In this document: positions 8,934 to 17,121 of the stretch, piece after piece
How the letters are laid out: each line of letters begins with the position of its first letter
How positions within the stretch are numbered: position 1 is the stretch's first letter
NCBI RefSeq assembly: GCF_028877475.1
Contig: NZ_CP113527.1
Location: forward strand, 2,783,501 to 2,847,500
From: Lysinibacillus irui
Lineage (GTDB): Bacteria > Bacillota > Bacilli > Bacillales_A > Planococcaceae
Length of the DNA stretch: 64,000 nucleotides
Reading direction: 5' to 3'
The notes under the pieces: generated by a model
The model's input: the letters and a program-made list of their open reading frames with translations, nothing else
What the model was told of the DNA's origin: nothing
The model's database searches: none
Position numbers and translations under genes: made by a program

Positions 8934-9332
8934 TTATAAATTTGTATCAAACTTCCCAATATAATGTAATTCATTATAAAGTTTATTTTTATCAGTTACT
9001 TCTATCTCTGGATCCATGTAATAAAACATTGCATTAACATTTTCTAACCCTTTTTTAATACAAATATTCTGAATTTCTTCCATTGTATCCTGTGATACCG
9101 ATAACTCTTCCAACAATACCCTAACATTCACCATGCTATCTTCCTTATAAACTCCAATACAATCCTCATCATACCATTTTTCGTTTATATCCAGACAAAA
9201 TTGGCATACTTTGTAAAGAGGATCATCAATATCCATATCTGGATCGTCATAGTCTAATTCAAAGTAACTTTCAAAAGTCTCATCATCACTATTATTGATT
9301 CCTACCCAAACATGCACTTTAGACATATCCAT
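8934..9332 (-). CDS. Imm22-family immunity protein
   Basis: The 132-residue acidic protein has KVHVWVG at the N-terminus, then CQFCLDINEKWYDEDCIGVY. This matches the Imm22 layout (hVWlG near the start, FxxDhxxxWYDEDF in the middle). Imm22 proteins are intracellular immunity factors for polymorphic nuclease toxins. The ATG lies two bases after the stop codon of the Rhs cassette 9335-10849, so the two are translationally coupled and form a toxin/immunity pair. Confidence 0.75.
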   Translation of the reverse strand: MDMSKVHVWVGINNSDDETFESYFELDYDDPDMDIDDPLYKVCQFCLDINEKWYDEDCIGVYKEDSMVNVRVLLEELSVSQDTMEEIQNICIKKGLENVNAMFYYMDPEIEVTDKNKLYNELHYIGKFDTNL

Positions 9333-9334
9333 TT

Positions 9335-10849
9335 TTATTTACAACTCACTTTCATATATTTTCTATGGTACTGCCCTATTATTAATCTTGCTTCTCTCTT
9401 TGTGTTTGCTCCCTGTAAAGCATTTGATAGGTGTATATGGAAGTTACTACTTGCTTTACTAGACTGATTACCTATTCTTTTCTTACCTGTTGAATGCGGA
9501 CCTGTGTGTAAGTTACCATCTTTATCAGGTACATCGACAAATATAAATTTATCTTTATCAATTGCCATCTTTTTTAGTTCTTCTGCTTTAAAACCTAATT
9601 CTCTTGCTTTAGCTGCATCTGATACTGGAAAAAGTTCATGTTTACCACCGCCATTTCTCAGCTGTTTTTTAACAGCTCCTATGTTAGCAGAAACTTCTTC
9701 TGGTGTAGCATTATTAAACCATTTATCAAATCCTCCATTTTTCCAAGGTGCCATTCCAAAGACATCGAACCAAGTATTCGGATCTTTTACATATCCGTAC
9801 AAAGATGGATTCCCACCCACGAGTCCAATCGGGTCAATTTGAGTATAATTCCCTTGTTCGGGGTCGTAGTATCGGAATCGGTTATAATACAATCCTGTTT
9901 CTACATCTTTATACTGCCCTTGATAACGGAATGGAATAAAGTCTTTCTCACCAGTGAACTCTTTCACTCGTCCATAAATATCAAGCTGAGCAGACCAAAC
10001 CCTATTACCCTCTTCGTCATATGCCTCAACAGGTGTTCCAAGATAATCACTAATAATACTATAATGACCTTCACTCGTAATCTTTGCAGAAGGGACGAAG
10101 CTATCATTGAACACCCATGTAACTAGATTATCTGCTATAGCAGTATCGGTTTGTGAGGAATTTAGATTTTCTAAAGTATCTGCAACATTCTCCGTGGAAT
10201 ACTCATGCAGAATCGTATTGCCATCCCATACAAATTGCGTTGCCTTATCCTCAGAACTCTTCTCTATTCGCCTACCTAATGAATCATACTTGAAAGTAAC
10301 TTCCGTATTATCTGGCTTAATGACCTTCGACATCATGCCATTGCCATAATACTCGTACTTCCACGTATCTCCATTCTTTTCGACTTTCTCTATGAGATTT
10401 CCTTCTTCATCATAAGAGAATTGGGCATCTTGTGTTTCTAGTAATCTACTGCCAGCACCATAAACACGATCTTTTTTGTCTTTTGTTTCATATAGATTGC
10501 CGACATCATCGACGCTACGGTATAAGAAATCAAATTTACTATCTTGATTGGCCCAGACGAGGTTACTGAATTCGTCGTAACCATACGTTACTTTTACACC
10601 GGTTAGCTCATTGACCATGCTGCGTAATTGGTGATTCACATCCCAATTATACACACGTCTTCGCATATCACGGCTTTGACTACTTACGCGATGGTGTGTC
10701 GGTCTACCTGTGATGTCATATTGCCATTTACTGATGACATCCCCTGGTAGGATTCGCTCAATCTCTTGCCCGAGTTCATTGTATTGCATCGAGGCTGTCC
10801 ACTGGGCTTGCTCGGAGCGAGAGGCAGTCATCGCACATGCGCCAAACAA
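9335..10849 (-). CDS. Orphan Rhs core with unassigned toxin tip
   Basis: About 330 residues of Rhs core (YD repeats such as YGYDEFSNLVWANQDSKF and KYDSLGRRIE) end at the DVFGM cleavage region. A tip of about 135 residues follows: KNGGFDKWFNNATPEEV, GGGKHELFPVSDAAK, then GPHSTGKKRIGNQ and HIHLSNAL. The His/Glu pattern suggests a nuclease, but I do not recognise the family. The core is an almost exact DNA copy of the master Rhs gene (10831-9867 matches 19505-18541). The first codons (MFGACA) come from an IS66 transposase remnant fused to the core, so the native start is lost. The Imm22 gene follows directly. Confidence 0.8.
   Translation of the reverse strand: MFGACAMTASRSEQAQWTASMQYNELGQEIERILPGDVISKWQYDITGRPTHHRVSSQSRDMRRRVYNWDVNHQLRSMVNELTGVKVTYGYDEFSNLVWANQDSKFDFLYRSVDDVGNLYETKDKKDRVYGAGSRLLETQDAQFSYDEEGNLIEKVEKNGDTWKYEYYGNGMMSKVIKPDNTEVTFKYDSLGRRIEKSSEDKATQFVWDGNTILHEYSTENVADTLENLNSSQTDTAIADNLVTWVFNDSFVPSAKITSEGHYSIISDYLGTPVEAYDEEGNRVWSAQLDIYGRVKEFTGEKDFIPFRYQGQYKDVETGLYYNRFRYYDPEQGNYTQIDPIGLVGGNPSLYGYVKDPNTWFDVFGMAPWKNGGFDKWFNNATPEEVSANIGAVKKQLRNGGGKHELFPVSDAAKARELGFKAEELKKMAIDKDKFIFVDVPDKDGNLHTGPHSTGKKRIGNQSSKASSNFHIHLSNALQGANTKREARLIIGQYHRKYMKVSCK
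9867..10831 (-). repeat. Rhs core duplication, copy 1
   Basis: This stretch of about 965 bases aligns base for base with 18541-19505 at a constant offset of 8674. I found one clear substitution (the YKDVET versus YEDVET codon) while reading. Such near identity shows recent copying or ongoing gene conversion between the orphan cassette and the master gene. Confidence 0.9.
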
Positions 10850-11225
10850 TTTTCGAATGTGATATTCGGTAGTTTGTCTTAAGGAGATTAGCCATCACAC
10901 ACAAGGACTTTCTGAATATCCGCTAAATATATCCCTTTAATACATCCTTCTCGGTAAAACAGGTTCAAATAATACAATCATCGATCCCTCTGAAGGCAGA
11001 GCGGAATACCCAGTTGCAGGTATTCGATAGTGTAGCTTTACCGTCTGTGCGATTCAATATTTGAGTGGTTATTTCATCGGCGTAAAGTATGATAACACTT
11101 CCAGTAGCCAACGTAATTCTTGCTGGTTGTTTCGAACTTGTTCATCTTCTTTTGGCCATTGAAGTCGATCGTTCTCTAAACGTTTGTACAGTAAATCGAA
11201 ACCTTTCCCGTCAAAATCTAAAATT
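10832..11225 (-). mobile_element. IS66-family remnant (TnpB and TnpC pieces)
   Basis: Minus-strand 11225-11069 encodes ILDFDGKGFDLLYKRLENDR and QWPKEDEQVRNNQQELRWLL, stop at 11069. This is the C-terminal half of IS66 TnpB. Below it, frames broken by indels give YRIPATGYSALPSEGSMIVL, FEPVLP, ADIQKVLVCDG and HIRKLFGACA, a fragment of TnpC. The order tnpB then tnpC is correct for IS66. The TnpC fragment runs directly into the Rhs core at 10831, so a deletion or insertion joined them. Confidence 0.75.
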
Positions 11226-11616
11226 TATAGTGATCGCCAAAAAAAGAAAGACAGCTTTACTATATGGGTCCAATTTGAAGGTATGTTGGAGATGATTGGA
11301 TCTTATTTCTAAAAGAGAATGGAATAATTTATATTTAGGACGTTTCATAGGAAAATCTCGACAAATATATATAATAGATGAAAATAAAGTAGCTAATGAT
11401 TATTTTTATGTTTCTATAATATTAATGATAAAGCTAACTTAGTATCTTTTATTATCTAGGTACTTTGCAAAAATATACTACGAAAATGAAAATAAAGACT
11501 TCTTACTAAAATTGGATATAATCTTATTGAAGGAATCAAAATATTAAATCATTATCTACAACAATATGAAAATGAGAAAACAGATCTGTAACTATCCTGT
11601 CTTAGTAAACTATCAA
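11226..11616. other. Degenerate sequence between IS66 remnant and Rhs cassette
   Basis: No intact gene. The plus strand shows short protein-like pieces (RFIGKSRQIYIIDENKVAND, FLLKLDIILLKESKY) separated by stops, possibly a decayed gene in opposite orientation. The family is not recognised. Confidence 0.3.
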
Positions 11617-12228
11617 CTAAAGAGGCTGGGACAAAACCCACCTCCGTTGCATCTTGTGTGCAACCCTATCTATTAGCTTATCGGCAAATGCGCGATTACT
11701 ATTTCCATACTGTGCCCATATTCTTTTAATCATATCTTGTCTAAATGCTTTAGTTACACTTCTATCCCTCGATACTTTTGCAACTTTATATAGAAGACCT
11801 TCTTCTCCAAGTTTTTGAAGTGTTTGAGCTTTTCTGAGAAATTCATTTTTAGGCATCCAGTCTTTGTAAACTAGTGTAATTGTTACATCTAGCCCCAAAA
11901 TATCCATATACAAATTTGGATTATTTACATATCCATAAAGCGTAGGATTTCCACCCGCAAGTCCAATCGGATTTATTTGAGTATAATTCCCTTGCACTGG
12001 GTCGTAGTATCGGAATCGGTTATAATACAATCCAATTTCTACATCTTCATACTGCCCTTGATAACGGAATGGAATAAAGTCTTTCTCACCTGTAACTTCT
12101 TTCACTTGTCCATAAACATCAAGTTCAGCTGTCCAAACCCTATTCACTTTTTCATCATAGGCTTCAACAGGCGTTCCAAGATAATCACTAATAATACTGT
12201 AATAACCTTCATTCGTGATTTTTGCCAA
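11617..12228 (-). CDS. Orphan Rhs core end with truncated toxin tip
   Basis: Rhs core end (DYLGTPVEAYDEKVNRVW, then YYNRFRYYDPVQGNYTQI and MDILGL) is followed by a tip of about 90 residues: DVTITLVYKDWMPKNEFLRK, then KAFRQDMIKRIWAQYGNSN and KLIDRVAHKMQRRWVLSQPL. The last 10 residues look foreign. They are encoded in GAGGCTGGGACAAAACCCA-type sequence common in mobile or intergenic repeats, so the tip is probably cut short. Decayed core continues upstream to about 12385 (FVWDGNTILHEYFL, NLVA) with a frameshift near 12235. No start signal precedes it. Probably an inactive cassette. Confidence 0.68.
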   Translation of the reverse strand: MAKITNEGYYSIISDYLGTPVEAYDEKVNRVWTAELDVYGQVKEVTGEKDFIPFRYQGQYEDVEIGLYYNRFRYYDPVQGNYTQINPIGLAGGNPTLYGYVNNPNLYMDILGLDVTITLVYKDWMPKNEFLRKAQTLQKLGEEGLLYKVAKVSRDRSVTKAFRQDMIKRIWAQYGNSNRAFADKLIDRVAHKMQRRWVLSQPL

Positions 12229-12529
12229 AGGGACGAAGCATCATGAAAATACTCATGCAACTAGATTATTTGCGATGTCGGCATCAGTCTGTAAAGCATT
12301 CTGTGTAAAATTTCTAAATATATCTGAATTATCTTGCAAGAAATATTCATGGAGAATTGTATTCCCATCCCACACGAATCTCATAGTTTATTTGCTAGAC
12401 CCCAACCAGAATTAAAAATTTATCAAAATCGTCCTATCCTGATGGATAATATCTATAAAAGTCTTTATAATTAACATCTTATCTAATGCATATGGTAAAA
12501 TTAAACAAAAATATTGGAGGAATAAGAGA

Positions 12530-13066
12530 ATGATACCTTTTGAAGAAAACATAAAAATTTGGAATGACACATTAGAGGAAATTAGTCATCCTATTTATAA
12601 ATCTATTTTAAATAATTTTCATATAGATTTGATTAAAGAAATTTCATTTAACATCCAAGCTGGTATTGTCCAAAAAGATTTTGATTCCATTATGAATTAT
12701 TCATTAAAGTACATTTTACAATCTCTTTTCATTCAAATTAAAAAATCAAAAGAATTCGAATTAATGGTATTAGTTTTTGGAGATAAAGTGTGCGATGAGT
12801 TTGAAAAGCTACTTCTTTTGGATGCTATTGATATTTCTTACCATATAGATGATTTTATTACCGAGAAAGAAATGGAGGAAGAAGGTATTACTGTGGACGA
12901 CTTAGATAATTTTCTTAATATCATTGTGAATTTTAACGAAAAGCAGTTTGCCATGTTAAAACTAACTAATTCTGTCCATGAGCTAGGAGAATTAGCTTTT
13001 TTGAATCTAGACACTTCAGATACATTCATTAATGGTAACCATTATAGTGACTATGAAGAGGAGTAA
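12530..13066 (+). CDS. Hypothetical acidic protein on the opposite strand
   Basis: The 178-residue product (IPFEENIKIWNDTLEEISHP at the N-terminus, a C-terminal NGNHYSDYEEE) is helical and acidic, with no recognised domain. A strong site TTGGAGGAATAAGAG precedes the ATG. It is the only clearly intact plus-strand gene of the window. A 12-bp hairpin encloses its stop codon. It may be an immunity or accessory gene brought in with a cassette in the opposite orientation; function unknown. Confidence 0.65.
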   Translation: MIPFEENIKIWNDTLEEISHPIYKSILNNFHIDLIKEISFNIQAGIVQKDFDSIMNYSLKYILQSLFIQIKKSKEFELMVLVFGDKVCDEFEKLLLLDAIDISYHIDDFITEKEMEEEGITVDDLDNFLNIIVNFNEKQFAMLKLTNSVHELGELAFLNLDTSDTFINGNHYSDYEEE

Positions 13067-13079
13067 TTCCTCTTCATAG
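13051..13079 (+). terminator. 12-bp hairpin enclosing the stop codon
   Basis: CTATGAAGAGGA (13051-13062) pairs perfectly with TCCTCTTCATAG (13068-13079); the 5-base loop holds the TAA of the plus-strand gene. It is not followed by a long T run, so it may act as an mRNA end or 3'-stabilising structure. Confidence 0.55.
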
Positions 13080-13163
13080 CCATTTAAGTAAAATTGCCTC
13101 CAAAGAAGATAAAGTAATGAATACTTAGAATTTATTAAAAAATATGATTATCACAATTACATT

Positions 13164-13709
13164 CTAATTATTACTTGCAGTCCCTACCGTATCAAAATTT
13201 AACCCTTTAATTCCGTTTTTTTCAATAAAATCAATAAACTTTTGTGTACAATAATAGTTTGAACTAACTTTAGCATCTCTAAATAAAGTTTCATTTTCTA
13301 CTTTATCTAAAATAAATCTTATGTTTTCACTTCGCATCATTGCAAGAGATTCTTGCAAATCTAAACCATCAAAATTAATTGCTGTGACTACATTCGTTAC
13401 ATTTATATAAATAAAATCTTCTGCAATGCCTTTGATTTTTATCGGGAAGATTTCTATAATGTCAGAAAATTTTTCAATAAAAAGATTTTTAAATTTCGCT
13501 TTTATTATTAATGTATCTCCATAACAGCGTGAATCAAAATCTAACAATTTTCCTCTTGTATGTTTATCTTCAGAGATACCAAAAATCTCTTCTTTCCAAT
13601 CCAGAGTAATTTTTTGTCCCGTAAAACTAGAAAAAAGACTAATATCCTCCTCATTCAAAAAAGTTAGGTCTTTAAAACTAAAGTCATTCTCTATTTTAAA
13701 TATTTTCAT
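13164..13709 (-). CDS. Imm11-like immunity protein
   Basis: A 181-residue protein: MKIFKIENDFSFKDL, central LLDFDSRCYGDTLI, then FIYINVTNVV, FRDAKVSSNYYCTQKFIDFI and GIKGLNFDTVG. I start it at 13709 because GGGG lies nine bases upstream and because the paralogue at 15444-15989 then has exactly the same length. The two share an F-D-x-x-C-Y and YxNVTN layout. It follows the AHH toxin cassette 13724-14443 by 14 bases and should be its immunity protein. Confidence 0.68.
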   Translation of the reverse strand: MKIFKIENDFSFKDLTFLNEEDISLFSSFTGQKITLDWKEEIFGISEDKHTRGKLLDFDSRCYGDTLIIKAKFKNLFIEKFSDIIEIFPIKIKGIAEDFIYINVTNVVTAINFDGLDLQESLAMMRSENIRFILDKVENETLFRDAKVSSNYYCTQKFIDFIEKNGIKGLNFDTVGTASNN

Positions 13710-13723
13710 TATAAAATCCCCTT

Positions 13724-14443
13724 TTACCAAATTTTAACGTTAAATAATAAATCATTCCTTATATTTTCTAGCTCAGTCAACACTGCTTCTCTTGCTTTCG
13801 CTCCACCCAATTTTTCAGCCATGTCTAACCTATTATAGACATTTTTAAAATACTCGTTGGTATGAATTACTCTATGATAAGCACCAGGTTGTAAACTATT
13901 TGGATCTATATGCTTCAAATAAACACCATTTTCTGCACTGTTGACATCAATCTTGAGTCTTTTCAAGATTTCTCTGGCTCTTCCAGCGTGTACGTTTGAA
14001 TGATCCCCCGCTACAATATGATGAGCTGCTGAACCTTTATACTTATGCCAAGCACGTTTCATGTACCCTTCATTTTTTCTTAACTCTCGATTAGCTTTGT
14101 TCATATTTTTCTTTAACTCTTTAGTACAAGAAAGACCAAAAATATCTATTGAGTTATTTGTATCTTGTACATAGCCATATAAGACCAAACCTCCATTAAG
14201 CCCAATTGGATCCTTTTGCGTATACATACCCTCAATTGGTGAATAATTTCTAAATCTGTTGTAGTAAAGGCCAGTTTCTTCATCCTCGTATTGCCCTTGA
14301 TATCGGAATGGTATAAAATCCTTGTCACTGTTAAACTCTTTTGACTGGCCATAAATATCTAACTCATTGGACCAAACCTTATTACCATCATTTTCGTAGG
14401 CTTCAGAAGGTGTACCTAGATAATCACTAATAAGCTTCTTCAA
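13724..14443 (-). CDS. Orphan Rhs core end with AHH nuclease tip
   Basis: The frame starts abruptly at the Rhs core motif ISDYLGTPSEAYENDGNKVW, runs through YYNRFRNYSPIEGMYTQKDP and DIFGLS, and ends in an AHH tip with KGSAAHHIVAGDHSNVHAGR and QPGAYHRVIHTNEYF. AHH proteins are HNH-fold DNases. The core is more diverged than in the other cassettes. The first codons (TTG AAG AAG) lie at a recombination junction and no SD is seen, so expression depends on recombination into a master gene or on chance upstream signals. Sister of 15992-16525. Confidence 0.75.
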   Translation of the reverse strand: MKKLISDYLGTPSEAYENDGNKVWSNELDIYGQSKEFNSDKDFIPFRYQGQYEDEETGLYYNRFRNYSPIEGMYTQKDPIGLNGGLVLYGYVQDTNNSIDIFGLSCTKELKKNMNKANRELRKNEGYMKRAWHKYKGSAAHHIVAGDHSNVHAGRAREILKRLKIDVNSAENGVYLKHIDPNSLQPGAYHRVIHTNEYFKNVYNRLDMAEKLGGAKAREAVLTELENIRNDLLFNVKIW

Positions 14444-14559
14444 CTAATCAATCGATCTAATAAATTCCTTAAATTGATTTATTATTTACACCACACTCAT
14501 CAATTTAAATTCTCTCCATACAAATCTCACATAACTAATTCTTTTTTAGCGTGGGCCTT

Positions 14560-14823
14560 TTATTCATATATCTTACCTACATATAGCATAATAGACAATA
14601 GTTTCCAGTCGATATTTTTGGGTGTATCTAAACCAGAATTTTCATAAAATCCTTCCATATCTTCCATCCATCCCTCAATGGCTTGAAGAAATAAATCTAT
14701 AGATTTATTCTCCCATTCATCTATATTTTTTTGATAATCCGCTGATAATAAATTTACAAATTCTAAGAATTGTTGCTTGTTTGATACGTTTTCAATTTTG
14801 TTGTACCAATCCATATTATTCAC
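14560..14823 (-). CDS. DUF7660-like small immunity-type protein
   Basis: 87 residues: MDWYNKIENVSNKQQFLEFV, then NIDEWENKSIDLFLQAIEGW and PKNIDWKLLSIMLYVGKIYE. The F-x-x-F-h-xxL, WEN, FLxAhxxW and C-terminal hYE pattern is that of DUF7660 proteins, which often sit beside polymorphic toxins. GAGAGGTGTG lies before the start. No toxin remains directly upstream, so it is an orphan. Confidence 0.62.
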   Translation of the reverse strand: MNNMDWYNKIENVSNKQQFLEFVNLLSADYQKNIDEWENKSIDLFLQAIEGWMEDMEGFYENSGLDTPKNIDWKLLSIMLYVGKIYE

Positions 14824-15118
14824 ACCTCTCTATTTCAACTATTGACTCTATTTTTTCCTACAAATCACCTGTCTAGATCCACCTCTTTAAAACAATTGAT
14901 GTCCCACCATTTTTTGTTGATATTTTAAACCATTGATTCTTCACTTGCCCAGTTTACTGGAATTTCATAATACCTGCTAGTATTCATCAGTATCCTTTCA
15001 AACATTAACATAGTAAAACAGTTGTATTTAGCTTAACTGAGAAGATATTTTCTTATCCATAGCCTAAGAGTTACAAGGAAGCTCCTAGCATAGAAAAGAG
15101 TTTTCGAAATATTAAAAG

Positions 15119-15149
15119 AGATGACTTCGGCAACATGCAGAAGTCATCT
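15119..15149 (-). terminator. Terminator in the 14824-15443 gap
   Basis: AGATGACTTC pairs perfectly with GAAGTCATCT (10 bp, 11-base loop) and is followed on the minus strand by CTTTTAATA. The rest of this 620-base gap holds only short broken coding pieces (for example ITIEDVLSLPEIWF near 15340-15380) and no intact gene. Confidence 0.7.
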
Positions 15150-15443
15150 AATTAATACAGCATTCTTTTTTTACTAAACTGCTAAATTATGGGGCACAGT
15201 TGACAAAATTTAATTTTTTTACTACAAAAAATTAAAAACGCATCATTTTAAATAGTAAATAAAAGCTATCTAATGAAAACATCCCTTTATATTTAAATTT
15301 CATTTTTTCGAATTTGGAAGAAGCTAAAACCAAATCTCTGGAAGCGATAACACATCTTCAATAGTAATTAGTTTAATTTTTTTCGGAACAAAAATAATAA
15401 TTTGTAATATCCTGTTTTGTATATTTTCGTTATACGTTTTTTA

Positions 15444-15989
15444 CTATTCTGTATGACCAACTTTTTCATAACGTAATCCTTTGATTTGATTATTATTCAT
15501 TAGATTAATAAAGAAATCTGTAACAAAATAGCTTGATGACATTTTGCTATCTCTAAATATGGACTCGTTTTTTACAGTTTGAAGATCAAAAACGTACCTA
15601 TTATTTCTTACCATTTCCATTATTTCGTCTGAAGACATTTTATCCACATTTTTAATAGATTTAATTTTATTCGTTACATTTATATAATAATATGGACCTC
15701 TATCCGTATTAACTGGCAAAATTTCAACTTTTTCACTATAATTAGCTTCCAAAATCTCTTTCAGATTATTATTCACGATTAAAATACCATCAAAATAGCA
15801 TGAAGCATCAAAATCTTCAAATCGTTTATCCTTTTTCTTTCCTTTTTCTTTGAAAATTTCAAACTCTAAAGGTATCCAATTGTCTCCTAATTTTTGACCT
15901 TCAAAGTTTAAATAGTTAGATGAACTTCCTTGATTAAATACAAAAAATTTAAAAACATCATAGTCACTTTTAATTTCATATATATCCAA
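15444..15989 (-). CDS. Imm11-like immunity protein
   Basis: 181 residues starting from TTG at 15989, with AGAAGGTG nine bases upstream. Motifs DFDASCYFDGILIV, YYINVTNKIKSI, FRDSKMSSSYFVTDFF and IKGLRYEKVG align in order with the 13164-13709 protein. The start lies two bases after the stop codon of the AHH cassette 15992-16525, so it is the matching immunity gene. The pair of AHH/immunity paralogues would allow partial cross-protection or have diverged to different specificity. Confidence 0.68.
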   Translation of the reverse strand: MDIYEIKSDYDVFKFFVFNQGSSSNYLNFEGQKLGDNWIPLEFEIFKEKGKKKDKRFEDFDASCYFDGILIVNNNLKEILEANYSEKVEILPVNTDRGPYYYINVTNKIKSIKNVDKMSSDEIMEMVRNNRYVFDLQTVKNESIFRDSKMSSSYFVTDFFINLMNNNQIKGLRYEKVGHTE

Positions 15990-15991
15990 AA

Positions 15992-16525
15992 TTAATACAC
16001 CTTCTTGTCAAATAATAATTCATTCCTAATTAACTCTAATTCTTTTTCTACAGCTGATTTCCCTCCAACTTTACTTGCATTGATTATTTGTTTGTTTACA
16101 TCCTCATAATATTTATTTGTATGAATCACCCTATGATACGCTCCTGGTTGTTTACTATTTGGGTATATGTGTTTCAAATAAATACCATTATCAGCTGAAT
16201 TTACATCGATTTTATAATGAGCTAATATATCCCTCGCAGGCTGAGCCCTTAAATCATCGCCAGCAACAATATGATGGGCAGCCGACCCTTTCTCTTTATG
16301 CCAAGCCCTTTTCATATATCCTTCTGTTTTGGCCAGTTCTTTGTTAGCTTTATTCATATTTTTCTTAAGCTCTTTTGTACAAGAAAGCCCAAATATATCA
16401 ATCCAAATATTCGTATCACTGACATGCCCATAAAGCGTAGGATTTCCTCCTGCAAGACCTATCGGATCAATCTGAGTATAATTCCCTTGCTCTGGGTCGT
16501 AGTATCGGAATCGGTTATAATACAA
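15992..16525 (-). CDS. Orphan Rhs core end with AHH nuclease tip
   Basis: The shortest core remnant in the array: core homology starts at about 16578 and passes through YYNRFRYYDPEQGNYTQIDP and DIFGLS. The AHH tip has KGSAAHHIVAGDDLRAQPAR and QPGAYHRVIHTNKYYEDV. It is clearly a sister of the 13724-14443 tip, with the same SCTKELKKNMNKANKEL lead-in. The TTG at 16525 is an internal core codon and no SD supports it. Probably silent until recombined onto an Rhs core. Its immunity gene follows after two bases. Confidence 0.74.
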   Translation of the reverse strand: MYYNRFRYYDPEQGNYTQIDPIGLAGGNPTLYGHVSDTNIWIDIFGLSCTKELKKNMNKANKELAKTEGYMKRAWHKEKGSAAHHIVAGDDLRAQPARDILAHYKIDVNSADNGIYLKHIYPNSKQPGAYHRVIHTNKYYEDVNKQIINASKVGGKSAVEKELELIRNELLFDKKVY

Positions 16526-16713
16526 TCCTATTTCTACATCCTCATACTGCCCCTGATATCTAAATGGAATAAAGTCTCTTCAGAACCAGATGGATCTCGC
16601 TCAAGCTTGAAGATTGCATGTATGTTTATTCTCAGTCTCTATTAACAGACTGTTTTCTCAAAACATTTCTTAAATGCAACGGAATGAAAACTGTTCGCTT
16701 ACGCGATGATATG

Positions 16714-16743
16714 AAAAAAGAAGGCTTAAGCGCCTTCTTTTTT
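16714..16743. terminator. 12-bp terminator hairpin
   Basis: AAAAAAGAAGGC pairs with GCCTTCTTTTTT around a TTAAGC loop. The A and T runs allow termination in both directions. It lies between the GHH immunity-side genes and the next Rhs cassette. Confidence 0.7.
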
Positions 16744-16784
16744 ATATTTCTACTATTATTTATCTAACTATGATATTGCCAATA

Positions 16785-17072
16785 TTATAATCTTTCTCTT
16801 ATTATATTTTTAAAAATTACCACTTTACCCCCTATATTAAAGTTATACCTTCCATCTTCCCATAGATTATTAAGCCTTCTAATTCATTAATTGCACCAAT
16901 ATCTTCAATAGTCCTTATCTTCCCATTCAACTTCAGATAACTGTTTACAATTTTCATGTTTAAGGTAAAAAGGTAAATACTACTTTAAAACAAAAAAACG
17001 ATTATGATTAACTTGAAATTTTTCTGAATTTTCCAACCTATCTATTTCGGGCTTTATAAGCCTCTTTTTCAT
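16785..17072 (-). pseudogene. Broken small gene after the master immunity gene
   Basis: From ATG 17072 the minus strand reads MKKRLIKPEIDRLENSEKFQ then VNHNRFFVLK. After frameshifts it reads YLKHENCKQLSEVEWEDKDY and finally GRYNFNIGGKVVIFKNIIRE with a stop at 16785. About 95 codons. Family not recognised; by position a former second immunity gene. Confidence 0.5.
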
Positions 17073-17121
17073 AAATTAAATTCCTCTATATTTTAGTTTC
17101 TAATGAATACACTATAATGAT

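Noticed and set aside
9504..10349. Plus-strand ORFs over the Rhs core
   Set aside because: They recur wherever the Rhs core is present (also 7863, 11977, 18513), as expected for shadows of a repeated coding sequence.
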